From NCBI RefSeq assembly GCF_000174415.1, contig NZ_ACJM01000001.1, positions 1-64,000 of the forward strand: a DNA stretch of 64,000 nucleotides, given 5' to 3'. The stretch is from Dethiobacter alkaliphilus AHT 1 (GTDB lineage: Bacteria > Bacillota > Dethiobacteria > Dethiobacterales > Dethiobacteraceae). Of the stretch, positions 26,386-35,270 are shown piece by piece (within the stretch, counting starts at the first letter, position 1; each line of letters starts with the position of its first letter). The position numbers and the translations under genes are program-made. The notes under the pieces were generated by a model. The model was not told the origin of the DNA, did no database searches, and saw only the letters and a program-made list of their open reading frames with translations.

Positions 26386-27114
26386 ATGGGTACAGATGAC
26401 TTGTCGGTTAAATTTGACTGGGAAATATTGTGTAAAAACAAGGTCTTATGTACCGTAGGTTGGTGGCTTACGTTCTGGGCAGGCGCTATGAATGCTCTGA
26501 CAACATCTGCAGTCCTGTTTATGAGGATAGCCCATCTGACAGGACCGGTTACAGATCAGGCCAAGTATGTGCTAACCAATCCTGCAATGGCTATACTAGT
26601 AACCATTATCATCATCTCTTTTATTACCGGTTCTTTCTCTGCCACTAAAGCACTGCCCCAACTTGGTATGACTTATGGTTTACTTATGCCGGTTTTGCCG
26701 GTCTTGCTGGCCGCCGGATTTGTATATGTGGGATTCTATGTTACGGGTATATACGAAATATCCGCGGGACGCTATGTTTTAGCCATGTTACTGGCTTTTT
26801 CCACCGGTTGGCAAAACAGTATTACATCACAGGGACGGATAGGGAGGACTACCCATCTTACCGGGGACCTTACAGATTTGGGAATAGCCCTGGCAGCGGG
26901 CAAAAAAAAGCATGCAGTCTTTCTTTTAATTAAGTATTCCGGCTTTCTTATCGGTGGTATAATCGGTTACGTAGGCGGGCAGGCTGCTCCTGTATTAACA
27001 ATGGTTGGTATAGCCACAGGATACGGAACCACAGTGCTTGTCTTTCACTTCAGAAACGCCTGGTCAACCCGTACTGTCAGAAAAGAGCAAGTAGCCTACA
27101 ACAGAATACAGTAA
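26386..27114 (+). CDS. DUF1275 (YoaK-like) membrane protein
   Basis: Integral membrane protein of 242 residues with about six hydrophobic helices. It carries the DUF1275 signature: a GWQNSI segment followed by RTTHLTGDLTDLGIALA around residues 145-170. The family's transported substrate or function is not known. The ATG at 26386 with AGGAAAGGA upstream is chosen; a TTG 57 bases upstream would lie inside the terminator hairpin of the leader. The leader suggests the gene is controlled by premature termination. Confidence 0.82.
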   Translation: MGTDDLSVKFDWEILCKNKVLCTVGWWLTFWAGAMNALTTSAVLFMRIAHLTGPVTDQAKYVLTNPAMAILVTIIIISFITGSFSATKALPQLGMTYGLLMPVLPVLLAAGFVYVGFYVTGIYEISAGRYVLAMLLAFSTGWQNSITSQGRIGRTTHLTGDLTDLGIALAAGKKKHAVFLLIKYSGFLIGGIIGYVGGQAAPVLTMVGIATGYGTTVLVFHFRNAWSTRTVRKEQVAYNRIQ

Positions 27115-27241
27115 TCCTGTTTCTCTTGCTAAGTCCGGTAGAAATCTGTTATCCTACATAAAAGATTACTTTCTTTACGGGGGAGTATTAAATAACGAAT
27201 GCAGCTTGATATTTTGTAAAAAACTAGGTGGTGGGTACACG

Positions 27242-28228
27242 TTGTCGGTGGATTTAGTTTTACAGAATATAATTTCTCCTCCCATTTTATTTTTTGCTCT
27301 CGGTGTGCTGGCTACCCTTTTAAACTCAGACCTTAAAATACCTGATGCAGCGGGGGCGGCAATTGCTGTCTTTGTACTTATTTCTATCGGTTTACGGGCC
27401 GGTGTTTCAGTAAATCAGGTAGGTGTCGGTGCAGTAGCTTTACCTGCATTGCTTGCGGTTATTACCGGGATATTGCTGGCGATACTGGTTTACAGTGTTT
27501 TTACCGGAATTGTCAGACTGGATAAAGCAAATGCTGCATCCCTGGCAGGTCATTATGGGGCGGTAAGCAGTATTACGCTGGCGTTGTCTCTGGTTTATCT
27601 GGACAACATAGGAGCAAGCTTTGAACAATTTGTTCCTGCGCTGTATCCGTTCATGGACATAGCCGCCCTGATTACCGCAGTGGTTTTGGGCCGTATTGGT
27701 GGGGCTGGTCAAAACGGTAAGAACAAGACTGAGCTCCGGCTGATTTATGAGGCAATTGTCTCCAAGCCTTCGCTTTTGCTGTTAGGGGGCTTTATCATCG
27801 GTTTTGCCAATGGAGCAGAGGGAACAGAAGCAATTATGCCCTTTTATGCCCTGATCTTTCCCGGTGTATTGACTCTCTTTATGCTGGATGTTGGTTTGCT
27901 GGCGGGCAGCCGTCTACCTGGTTTGTTAGCTGTGGATAAAAAAGTATTTGCGGTAGGATTGATTCTACCTGCGGTTCATGGACTTATTGCTGTTATTCTT
28001 GCCACCGTTATAGGGCTTAGCCCGGGTGGAGCTACAATTTTTGCTGCCCTTGCCGCAGGAGCTTCATATATCTCCGCTCCATCTGTAATGCGTACTGCTA
28101 TCCCCAAAGCTAACCCTTCACTTTCCCTGGCTATGGCGCTGGGTTTGGTGTTTCCGTTTAATGTTACTGTGGGTATTCCACTTTACTATCAGGCGGCGCA
28201 GCTGGTTTCAATGCTCTTCACCAGATAA
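27242..28228 (+). CDS. sbtA: Sodium-dependent bicarbonate transporter, SbtA family
   Basis: Membrane protein of about 328 residues with about ten helices, DUF897/SbtA family; cyanobacterial SbtA is a high-affinity Na+/HCO3- symporter. Conserved family features include GLRAGVSVNQ, ASLAGHYGAVSSITLAL and AALAAGASYISAPSVMR. The start is uncertain: TTG at 27242 after AGGTGGTGGG is used, with TTG 27206 upstream and GTG 27248 as alternatives. Followed after 17 bases by its PII-like partner gene. Bicarbonate supply would suit the carboxylating potential of the neighbouring oxidoreductases (inference). Confidence 0.85.
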   Translation: MSVDLVLQNIISPPILFFALGVLATLLNSDLKIPDAAGAAIAVFVLISIGLRAGVSVNQVGVGAVALPALLAVITGILLAILVYSVFTGIVRLDKANAASLAGHYGAVSSITLALSLVYLDNIGASFEQFVPALYPFMDIAALITAVVLGRIGGAGQNGKNKTELRLIYEAIVSKPSLLLLGGFIIGFANGAEGTEAIMPFYALIFPGVLTLFMLDVGLLAGSRLPGLLAVDKKVFAVGLILPAVHGLIAVILATVIGLSPGGATIFAALAAGASYISAPSVMRTAIPKANPSLSLAMALGLVFPFNVTVGIPLYYQAAQLVSMLFTR

Positions 28229-28245
28229 AAACAGGGGGCTTGAAA

Positions 28246-28572
28246 ATGGAACTCAAAAATGCCAAGTTAGTTGTGATTATTACTGAAGCGGCAATAGAAA
28301 GCAATATAATCAGCTTGATTAAGTCAATGGGTATCAAGGGCTACACCATATATCATGGTGTGACGGGGGAAGGTGACAGGGGTGTGCGTTTCGGTTCCGG
28401 TGGACTTGGTGGTTTTGGCGAGAATGTCAGAATTGAGACGGTGATTTCCAGTGAAGAAAAAGCGGAGAAGGTAATGCGTGAGGTGTGCGAGCAGTATCTA
28501 AACAACTATGCCGGAATTGTTTATGCCACAGATGTCCGGGTTATCCGTATTGAAAAGTTTTCAAAAAAATAG
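28246..28572 (+). CDS. sbtB: PII-like regulator of the bicarbonate transporter (SbtB type)
   Basis: PII-like protein of 108 residues encoded directly behind sbtA, the arrangement in which SbtB binds adenine nucleotides and gates SbtA. A ferredoxin-like fold is suggested by beta strands around LVVIITE, GYTIYHG and GIVYATDVRVIRI. The flexible loop with GDRGVRFGSGGLGGFGENV corresponds to the T-loop region. The redox CGPxGC tail of cyanobacterial SbtB is absent. ATG 28246 after AGGGGG; a TTG six bases upstream is less likely. Confidence 0.82.
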   Translation: MELKNAKLVVIITEAAIESNIISLIKSMGIKGYTIYHGVTGEGDRGVRFGSGGLGGFGENVRIETVISSEEKAEKVMREVCEQYLNNYAGIVYATDVRVIRIEKFSKK

Positions 28573-28736
28573 ATAAAGTATTACCAAAATATGTACTTGC
28601 TTTTTTAGTACTGATAGCGTATTATTTTTATTACTGAGATAAATATTTAGGATGGCTCAGCTAAAAAGGTTGCTTACGCAATCGGTTTGGCGAGGTATCC
28701 ACTGTTAACCATAGTCTTTGTAAAAACTTAATAGCC

Positions 28737-28814
28737 CGGAAGGCATTTAAAGGGTTTAGTATCAGTTAATTGCAGTCCGACGTTTGCGAAATATGCGCAT
28801 ACGTCGGACTTTTG
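28737..28814 (+). promoter_or_regulatory. Candidate riboswitch-like attenuator, copy 3
   Basis: CGGA (28737-28740) pairs TCCG (28776-28779) through AG/AG loops, and GCA/TGC continue the stem, enclosing AAAGGGTTTAGTATCAGTTA. The alternative terminator is AGTCCGACGT...ACGTCGGACT with only four T residues. The apical part of the terminator differs from copy 2 but is still paired. About 235 bases separate it from the next gene. Confidence 0.6.
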
Positions 28815-28851
28815 TGTTATTGCCCACTGAGTAATGCCACGTTGTTCACTT

Positions 28852-28950
28852 TGCGTGCGGAGCTGCAGATCCAATTTCGCTGTTATCGCCACCGGCGGGT
28901 TGGCCCACCCAGCTTCTGGCAACGGCCGGTTCCGGCACGCATTTTTTTTT
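28852..28950 (+). ncRNA. Candidate structured RNA with terminal T9
   Basis: TGCGTGC (28852-28858) plus GGA pair with TCC and GCACGCA (28935-28941, one bulged G). Inside, AGCTG (28861) can pair with CAGCT (28910-28914), and ACCGGC (28891) with GCCGGT (28925-28930). A tract of nine T residues follows. The nested and competing pairings suggest a regulated terminator or small RNA, but I recognise no known family. Confidence 0.35.
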
Positions 28951-28954
28951 CAGA

Positions 28955-28985
28955 ACAAAGCACCGCATAGCGCGGTGCTTTGTTT
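28955..28985 (+). terminator. Hairpin before the ACR3-like carrier gene
   Basis: CAAAGCACCGC ATAGC GCGGTGCTTTG followed by TTT, about 64 bases upstream of the next start codon. Confidence 0.6.
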
Positions 28986-29048
28986 GCGCTTGCAGCATTT
29001 AACTGCCCCATGTATACTGATTAAGTAGAACCTTGCCAAGGAGATAAT

Positions 29049-30017
29049 ATGAATATATTTGAAAGGTTTCAGGTGTTTTTTATTCTGGCAGCCGTTGCTT
29101 TGGGGCTCCTGCTGGGTAATTTAAACTGGGTTGCCGCAAATGCCTCATTATTTATCACCCCATTTTTAATGGCCATGTTATTTGGTGTTTTTCTACAAGT
29201 GCCACTCAATCATCTGGGAACGGCTCTGAAGGACTTTCGTTTTACCGGATTGAGTATGGCCATGAACTTTATCTGGACTCCTGCTTTGGCCTTTCTCTTG
29301 GGCTATCTTTTTCTCGGAGGGGCCCCTGATCTCTGGGTCGGCCTGATTATGCTCATGGTAACGCCCTGTACCGATTGGTACATTGTTTTTACCAATATAG
29401 CCTGCGGAAATGTGCCTCTGGCCACGGTCCAACTGCCGTGGAAGTTGTTACTGCAGCTTTTGCTCTTGCCTATATATCTGTTACTTCTGGCCGGGGCTAT
29501 TGTGGAAATTAATACTGCCATTCTTTTTACCAGTCTGGTTCAGGTCCTGGTTGTTCCCTTTATTCTGGCCTTAATTACCCGCCGGCTCTTGCTGCTTAAA
29601 AAGAATGAAAGCTGGCTGGAGGCGCAGGTCTTGCCCAAAGTATCCATCATGCAGTTTGTTTTTCTTGCGCTCACCATTATGGCCATGTTTGCTTCCCAGG
29701 GGGAAATACTGCTACAAAATCCCGCCATCGTTCTTAGGCTGCTGCCTCCGATTATACTATTTTTTGCTATTAACTTTCTGCTGGGCCAGGGGATTGGACG
29801 TTTATTTAAGTTCTCCTATGAGAACGTGGCCTGCTTTAATTTCACTACCCTGGCACGAAACTCTCCGCTGGCGTTGGCCATTGCTGTTTCCGCCTTCCCG
29901 GACAGGCCCTTAATTGCCCTGGTATTAATTATTGGGCCTCTAATTGAACTACCGGTATTGACGGTAATCGCCCAGGTACTGTTATTTTTACGCAAAAAGG
30001 AATTTTGGCCTAATTAA
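29049..30017 (+). CDS. ACR3/BASS-superfamily carrier (arsenic resistance protein-like)
   Basis: Membrane protein of 322 residues with about ten helices. It belongs to the bile acid:sodium symporter/ACR3 superfamily: the LMVTPCTDWYIVFTNIACGN segment in the middle corresponds to the conserved PC(T/C) motif of ACR3 arsenite carriers, and LARNSPLALAIAVSAFP to the second half-motif. Arsenite export is one possibility; no arsR or arsC is near, so the substrate is open. ATG at 29049 after AAGGAGA. Its long leader holds an attenuator-like element and two further terminator-like folds. Confidence 0.8.
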   Translation: MNIFERFQVFFILAAVALGLLLGNLNWVAANASLFITPFLMAMLFGVFLQVPLNHLGTALKDFRFTGLSMAMNFIWTPALAFLLGYLFLGGAPDLWVGLIMLMVTPCTDWYIVFTNIACGNVPLATVQLPWKLLLQLLLLPIYLLLLAGAIVEINTAILFTSLVQVLVVPFILALITRRLLLLKKNESWLEAQVLPKVSIMQFVFLALTIMAMFASQGEILLQNPAIVLRLLPPIILFFAINFLLGQGIGRLFKFSYENVACFNFTTLARNSPLALAIAVSAFPDRPLIALVLIIGPLIELPVLTVIAQVLLFLRKKEFWPN

Positions 30018-30090
30018 CCTCATAGGTCAGCTGCTGTGCAGGATTTTTGCGCTGTTAAGCAGAAACGATAGCAGAGCAGGGGGTAAAGCG

Positions 30091-30861
30091 ATGCTTGGAG
30101 CAATTATCGGTGATATCATCGGCTCAGTTTATGAGTTTAATAATATAAAGAGTCTGGATTTCCCACTGTTCACTCAGCAAAGCCGCTTTACCGACGATAC
30201 GGTGCTTACGGTGGCCACCGCAGACGTGCTGCTAAACAGCAGGCCGTTTCGTCAGGTGTACCAGGATTACTACCACCGTTATCCCCAGGCGGGGTATGGT
30301 GGCAACTTTGCCCGCTGGGCAAAGGGGAGAGTGAGGGAGCCATACGGCAGTTTCGGCAACGGCTCTGCCATGAGAGTAGGCCCTGTGGGTTTTGCCTGCA
30401 ACACATTGGAAGCAGTGTTGGCAAAAGCGGCCGAAAGCGCCGCCGTGAGCCATAATCATCCTGAAGGCATCAATGGGGCAAAGGCGGTGGGAGCCGCTGT
30501 TTTTATGAGTCAAAACGGTGCCGGAAAAGATGAGATTGCAACCTTTATAACCAAAGAGTTTGGTTATGACCTTACTCAATCTCTTGACAGTGTGCGTCGC
30601 TGGTACTCTTTCGATGTATCCTGCCAGGGCTCTGTTCCCCATGCCATCCGGGCCTTTCTGGAGAGCAGGGATTTTACACACGCCATACGCCTGGCGGTGT
30701 CTATCGGCGGTGACAGCGATACACTGGCTTGTATGGCAGGAGCCATGGCAGAGGCTTATTACAAAGAAATTCCTCCAAAGTTGGAGGTTGAAGCGTTAAG
30801 CCGGTTGCCGGCCGATTTAAAGAAAACCATCCGGGAATTTTACCAGAGATATATGGGATGA
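30091..30861 (+). CDS. ADP-ribosylglycohydrolase family protein
   Basis: Protein of 256 residues with the ADP-ribosyl-glycohydrolase (DraG-like) all-alpha fold. The N-terminal GAIIGDIIGSVYEF and FTDDT motif (D35, D36) and the C-terminal GGDSDTLACMAGAMA motif supply the dinuclear Mg2+/Mn2+ ligands, so it should remove ADP-ribose from proteins or small molecules. It lacks neighbours such as dinitrogenase reductase or an ADP-ribosyltransferase, so the target is unknown. ATG at 30091 after GCAGGGGG. The HD-domain gene follows at a distance of 24 bases, probably in the same transcript. Confidence 0.9.
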   Translation: MLGAIIGDIIGSVYEFNNIKSLDFPLFTQQSRFTDDTVLTVATADVLLNSRPFRQVYQDYYHRYPQAGYGGNFARWAKGRVREPYGSFGNGSAMRVGPVGFACNTLEAVLAKAAESAAVSHNHPEGINGAKAVGAAVFMSQNGAGKDEIATFITKEFGYDLTQSLDSVRRWYSFDVSCQGSVPHAIRAFLESRDFTHAIRLAVSIGGDSDTLACMAGAMAEAYYKEIPPKLEVEALSRLPADLKKTIREFYQRYMG

Positions 30862-30885
30862 AGAGAAGAAAGCGGGGCGGTGCAG

Positions 30886-32088
30886 ATGATCAAAAAGGAA
30901 CTGTTGGAATTATTGTTTGAAGCGGCCAGCATCCAGCGCTGGAATGACCATATCCGGCCGCACAAGGGCTTTGCTGAGCTGGACAAGCAGGCCCACAAGA
31001 TGGTCTTTGCTTATGTGCTCACCAAGTTTGAGGAGTCGGACCGGGGCGCAGAGGTGGACTGGGTAAAGCTCATTGAAGGTGGATTTTTTGAATTTCTCCA
31101 CCGTATTGTCCTTACCGATATCAAGCCGCCCATCTTTCATAAACTGATGCTGGAAAAAGGAGAGCTTTTAAATACCTGGGTACTGGAACAATTGCGGGAC
31201 CGCATTGGGCCGGTGGAAGGCGGGCTGCTGGATAAGTTCCACGCCTACTTTTTTGACCCCGAATACAGTATGCAGGAGAAGAAAATTCTTAAAGCGGCAC
31301 ATTATCTGGCTACTAACTGGGAGTTTCAGATAATCTATAATTTAAATGCCAATCTGTACGGCCTGGATGAGACGCGAAAAAAAATAGCCGATGAAATAGA
31401 AGAACATTACCATTTGGCCGGGGTACAGAAGCTGCAGTTAGGCAAAAAAACCAGCCATTTCATGGATCTGGTGGGGCAGCTGCGTTTTCAGCAGCGTTGG
31501 GCGCAGACGCCCCGTATTCCGGAAACTTCCGTATTGGGCCATACCTTGATTGTAGCTATGCTATCTTACTTATGCAGCAAGGAACTGGACGCCTGCCCAA
31601 AACGGACGGCAAATAATTATTTCGCCGGACTCTTTCATGATTTGCCGGAAGTGCTGACCAGGGACATTGTGTCCCCTGTGAAACGGTCTGTAGAAGGGCT
31701 TGATGAGTTAATTAAGGAAATTGAAAACCGCCAGGTGGAGGAACTGCTTCTGCCCCTTTTGCCGGCGGCCTGGCATAAAGAACTTCGTTATTTTACCGAA
31801 GAGGAATTTGCCAATAAAATCTGTCAAAACGGGCGCGTAGAAATTGTAGATACAATAGGCGAAAAGTACAACGAAGACCGATACTCGCCCATTGACGGGG
31901 AGCTGATTCGGGTCTGCGACCATTTTGCCGCTTATATGGAAGCTTATCTTTCCATTTCGCACGGAATCAGATCCCACTATCTGGCCGAAGGTTACAGGGG
32001 GCTCTACGCCCAGTACCGGAATCATAGTGTGGCCGGTTTCGACTTTGGGCTGTGGTTTGCTTACTTTAAACCTGGCATGGGAGATTAA
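30886..32088 (+). CDS. HD-domain hydrolase (YfbR-like)
   Basis: Soluble protein of 400 residues with an HD-type phosphohydrolase domain in its second half. The metal site is suggested by a conserved His in SVLGHTLIVAML (about 216), FHDLPEVLTRDIVSP (HD about 252-253) and the late RVCDHFAAYMEAY. The ETSVLGHT...HDLPE pattern is that of YfbR/YedJ-like HD nucleotidases. The N-terminal 180 residues are helical and not recognised. Start is ATG 30886 or GTG 30880, both with a weak ribosome site. It probably forms an operon with the ADP-ribosylglycohydrolase and the sortase. Confidence 0.82.
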   Translation: MIKKELLELLFEAASIQRWNDHIRPHKGFAELDKQAHKMVFAYVLTKFEESDRGAEVDWVKLIEGGFFEFLHRIVLTDIKPPIFHKLMLEKGELLNTWVLEQLRDRIGPVEGGLLDKFHAYFFDPEYSMQEKKILKAAHYLATNWEFQIIYNLNANLYGLDETRKKIADEIEEHYHLAGVQKLQLGKKTSHFMDLVGQLRFQQRWAQTPRIPETSVLGHTLIVAMLSYLCSKELDACPKRTANNYFAGLFHDLPEVLTRDIVSPVKRSVEGLDELIKEIENRQVEELLLPLLPAAWHKELRYFTEEEFANKICQNGRVEIVDTIGEKYNEDRYSPIDGELIRVCDHFAAYMEAYLSISHGIRSHYLAEGYRGLYAQYRNHSVAGFDFGLWFAYFKPGMGD

Positions 32089-32092
32089 AGTT

Positions 32093-32659
32093 TTGAAAAC
32101 TAAAGGAAAAGTGTTGGAGAAAAAGAATAAGCTCAGGCGCTGGTTCGGTATCCTGTTAATCTTTGCCGGCCTGCTTATTGCCGCTTCCATGCTTTATCCC
32201 CAGGTCTACGCCAGATTTGCTCCGAGCCCACTCATGAATCCGGAGGTGGTGGCAGCCGGCTCCTTTTGGCTTGTCATTCCGGAAATAAATGTGGATTCAG
32301 TGGTGTTGGGAGAGGTGTCCCGACATACGCTGAACCAGGCTGTAGCCCATCTGCCGGGAAGCGGTTTCCCCGGGGAGGGGACCAACATAATTATTGTGGG
32401 ACACCAGTATAACCCGGCTACTGCACATCGTCCTCAAAGCAGCTTCGGTTTACTGGATTCCCTCAACCAGGGAGACCCCATTTACCTTGCGTATCAGGAG
32501 CAGGTCTACACATACCTGGTGGAGGGAAAGGAAACTCTGGATGCAGACGATCCCCAACTGTACATACTAACCGGCCATGAACAACTGACACTGTTAACCT
32601 GTGCTCCCATGTTCCATGAAACAAAAAGGCTTAAAGTTACCGCTTTGCCGGCACAATAG
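32093..32659 (+). CDS. Sortase family cysteine transpeptidase
   Basis: Membrane-anchored sortase of about 188 residues. One N-terminal transmembrane helix (after a basic KKNKLRRW patch) is followed by the catalytic beta-barrel. H in IIIVGHQY, the TLLTC cysteine, and the R in ETKRLKV are the catalytic triad. Class D/E-like by size and lack of insertions. The start is unclear: TTG 32093, GTG 32111 and TTG 32114 all have usable ribosome sites. No LPxTG protein is seen in this window, so substrates lie elsewhere. Confidence 0.85.
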   Translation: MKTKGKVLEKKNKLRRWFGILLIFAGLLIAASMLYPQVYARFAPSPLMNPEVVAAGSFWLVIPEINVDSVVLGEVSRHTLNQAVAHLPGSGFPGEGTNIIIVGHQYNPATAHRPQSSFGLLDSLNQGDPIYLAYQEQVYTYLVEGKETLDADDPQLYILTGHEQLTLLTCAPMFHETKRLKVTALPAQ

Positions 32660-32692
32660 AATCTCCCGCCCAAACCGGACGGGAGATTTTTT
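32660..32692. terminator. Bidirectional terminator between sortase gene and clpB
   Basis: AATCTCCCG...CGGGAGATT stem with T and A tracts on opposite sides, between the two convergent stops. Confidence 0.85.
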
Positions 32693-32693
32693 G

Positions 32694-35270
32694 TTAAATT
32701 CTAAAAATCAGCTGGTTCTCGTCTGCGTCTACTGTAATATGGCTGTGATCGGCGATTTCCCCGGCAATAAGTTTCCGGGCCAGCACCGTCTCCACCTGGC
32801 GTTGCAGGTAGCGCTTCAGAGGACGGGCACCGTAAACCGGGTCATAACCGGCACGGGCCACATGCTCTTTGGCCGCCTCGGTCATTTCCAGAGTAATGTA
32901 GCGTTCGGCCAGCCGTTTGTACAGAAGTTCCAGCTGCAGGTCGATGATCTGCTTTGTTTCTTCCAGAGTTAAAGGCTTAAAGAGCACAATTTCATCAACC
33001 CGGTTTAAAAACTCGGGACGGAAATGACTGCGCAACTCCGCCATTACTTTATCTTTGACGCTTTCGGCAATGTCGCCGCTTTCACCGGCATTTTCCAAAA
33101 GATGCATGCTGCCCAGATTGGATGTCATGATAATGATGGTGTTTTTAAAGTCCACTGTACGGCCGTGACTGTCGGTGAGGCGGCCGTCATCGAGAATCTG
33201 CAGCAGGACGTTGAACACATCATAATGGGCTTTTTCTATTTCATCAAAAAGAAGAACGCTGTATGGTTTGCGGCGAACCGCCTCGGTGAGCTGGCCACCT
33301 TCATCGTAACCCACATAACCGGGAGGGGCCCCGATAAGCCTGGCCACCGTGTGTTTTTCCATGTACTCACTCATATCGATACGGATCATGTTCTCTTCAC
33401 TGTCAAAAAGCGATTCTGCCAGGGCACGGGCCAGTTCCGTTTTGCCCACACCGGTGGGACCCAGGAAGATGAATGAGCCGATGGGACGTTTGGGGTCTTT
33501 TAGACCGGAGCGGGCGCGAATCACCGCATCTGTAACGGCGTTGACCGCTTCGTCCTGGCCAATGACCCGTTCGTGTAATATATCGTCCAGACGCAGCAGT
33601 TTTTCCTTTTCTCCTTCCAGCAAACGGGAAAGGGGAATCCCGGTCCAGCGGGAAACCACCTCCGCCACTTCCTCAGGGGTCACATCTTCCTTAATCAGCT
33701 TGGCTTCGTCACTGCCCAGCCGTTCTTCTGCTTCCTTTAGTTTTTTCTCAAGCGCCGGAATCCGTCCGTACTGATATTCCGCCACTTTATTTAAATCGTA
33801 TTCACGCTGGGCCTGCTCCATTTCATGCCGGGCTTTTTCCAGCTCTTCACGAATGGAGCCCAAGCCGCCAATGGTGGACTTTTCTTCCTCCCACTGGGCA
33901 CGCATGGTATCCCGCTCGGATCGCAGCTCAGCCACTTCTTTTTCCAGGGCATTCAGCCGTTCCTGAGAGGCCTGGTCTTTTTCTTTGCGCAACGCCTCCC
34001 GCTCAATCTCCAGCTGCATCAGACGCCGCTCCAGGTTTTCCAGCTCTTCTGGCATGCTTTCCATTTCGGTGCGCAGTTTGGCCGCTGCTTCGTCAATCAG
34101 GTCAATGGCTTTGTCAGGCAGGAAGCGATCGGAGATATAGCGGTGACTAAGGGTTGCGGCCGAGACCAGCGCCGCATCCTGGATGCGTACACCATGGTGC
34201 AGTTCATAACGCTCCCGCAGACCCCGCAGAATGGAGATGGTATTCTCCACGGTGGGTTCAGCCACAATTACCGGTTGGAAGCGCCGCTCCAATGCGGCAT
34301 CTTTTTCAATATGCTGCCGGTACTCATCCATTGTTGTGGCCCCGATGCAATGCAATTCGCCCCGGGCCAGCATGGGTTTTAGCATATTACCCGCATCCAT
34401 GGAGCCTTCGGTTTTGCCTGCGCCAACCACTGTGTGTAGCTCGTCAATAAAGAGGATAATCCGGCCTGCAGACTGGGTTACTTCCTGCAGTACTGCTTTT
34501 AGCCGTTCCTCAAATTCACCGCGGTATTTGGCACCGGCCACCAGAGCCCCCATATCCAGCGAGACAATCCGCCGGTCTTTTAAGCTGTCCGGTACATCAC
34601 CGGCCACAATCCGCCGGGCAAGTCCCTCAGCAATGGCTGTTTTGCCCACCCCCGGCTCACCTATGAGAACCGGGTTATTCTTGGTTCTGCGGGATAAAAC
34701 CTGAATAACACGTCGTATTTCCGTATCCCGACCAATGACCGGGTCCAGTTTGTTCTGCTCCGCCATTTCCGTTAAGTCGCGGCCGTACTTTTCCAGCGCT
34801 TCGTAGGTATCTTCCGGATTGGCACTGGTAATACGCTGGTTGCCCCGTACCTGGGTCATGGCTTCCATAAATGAAGCGCGGGTGACACCACTTTCCGACA
34901 GTAATTTACTGATGGTAGTATCTTCAAACATGGCCAGAACCAAATGTTCAACACTGACATATTCATCGGTCAGGTTTTTGGCTTCATCCTGAGCACGGAC
35001 CAGAATCTGATTCATACGCTGTGTCATGTATGTGGAACCTGCACCGCTAACTGCAGGTATTTTATCCAGAGACTGATTAAGGCGGGAGGAAAGCGTTTCA
35101 ATATTACCTCCTGCTTTGCTTAACAGTTTGGGAACAAGACCGTTTTCCTGTTCCAAAAGAGACTGGAGAAGATGTTCCGCATCCACAGTCTGGTGGCTTT
35201 TACGCACAGATATATCCTGAGCTTCTTTTAAGGCTACCTGAGCTTTTTCCGTGAACTTGCTGATATCCAT
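32694..35270 (-). CDS. clpB: ATP-dependent chaperone ClpB
   Basis: Hsp100 disaggregase of 858 residues, working with DnaK to resolubilise aggregates. The N domain (1-145) has two Clp repeats. NBD1 has Walker [15 protein letters not shown] (about 203) and Walker B. The middle coiled-coil domain (about 405-525) identifies ClpB rather than ClpC. NBD2 has Walker [15 protein letters not shown] (about 603) and the [12 protein letters not shown] pore segment. ATG start at 35270 after AAGGAGGGG. I see no CIRCE or CtsR operator upstream. Monocistronic, ending in the shared terminator with the sortase gene. Confidence 0.98.
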   Translation of the reverse strand: MDISKFTEKAQVALKEAQDISVRKSHQTVDAEHLLQSLLEQENGLVPKLLSKAGGNIETLSSRLNQSLDKIPAVSGAGSTYMTQRMNQILVRAQDEAKNLTDEYVSVEHLVLAMFEDTTISKLLSESGVTRASFMEAMTQVRGNQRITSANPEDTYEALEKYGRDLTEMAEQNKLDPVIGRDTEIRRVIQVLSRRTKNNPVLIGEPGVGKTAIAEGLARRIVAGDVPDSLKDRRIVSLDMGALVAGAKYRGEFEERLKAVLQEVTQSAGRIILFIDELHTVVGAGKTEGSMDAGNMLKPMLARGELHCIGATTMDEYRQHIEKDAALERRFQPVIVAEPTVENTISILRGLRERYELHHGVRIQDAALVSAATLSHRYISDRFLPDKAIDLIDEAAAKLRTEMESMPEELENLERRLMQLEIEREALRKEKDQASQERLNALEKEVAELRSERDTMRAQWEEEKSTIGGLGSIREELEKARHEMEQAQREYDLNKVAEYQYGRIPALEKKLKEAEERLGSDEAKLIKEDVTPEEVAEVVSRWTGIPLSRLLEGEKEKLLRLDDILHERVIGQDEAVNAVTDAVIRARSGLKDPKRPIGSFIFLGPTGVGKTELARALAESLFDSEENMIRIDMSEYMEKHTVARLIGAPPGYVGYDEGGQLTEAVRRKPYSVLLFDEIEKAHYDVFNVLLQILDDGRLTDSHGRTVDFKNTIIIMTSNLGSMHLLENAGESGDIAESVKDKVMAELRSHFRPEFLNRVDEIVLFKPLTLEETKQIIDLQLELLYKRLAERYITLEMTEAAKEHVARAGYDPVYGARPLKRYLQRQVETVLARKLIAGEIADHSHITVDADENQLIFRI

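Larger units (their letters stand above)
28573..29048 (+). other. 476-base intergenic region with three stacked terminator-like structures
   Basis: No gene. It holds attenuator copy 3 (28737-28814), a multibranched structure closed by TGCGTGCGGA/TCC-G-GCACGCA and followed by nine T residues (28852-28950), and a third hairpin CAAAGCACCGC/GCGGTGCTTTG (28955-28985). The first 160 bases are AT-rich and without visible signals. It forms the leader of the carrier gene at 29049 if transcription passes through. Confidence 0.55.

Noticed and set aside
26127-26441. Minus-strand ORF of 104 codons over the end of beta2 and attenuator copy 2
   Set aside because: Overlaps a real gene and a terminator hairpin; no ribosome site and no family.
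28728-28970. Short ORFs across the carrier leader (both strands)
   Set aside because: They coincide with the attenuator and the other RNA-like folds and lack ribosome sites; structure explains the sequence better than coding.
32694-35270. Long plus-strand ORFs antisense to clpB (for example 33825-34382)
   Set aside because: Antisense shadows of a clearly conserved ClpB; no independent support.
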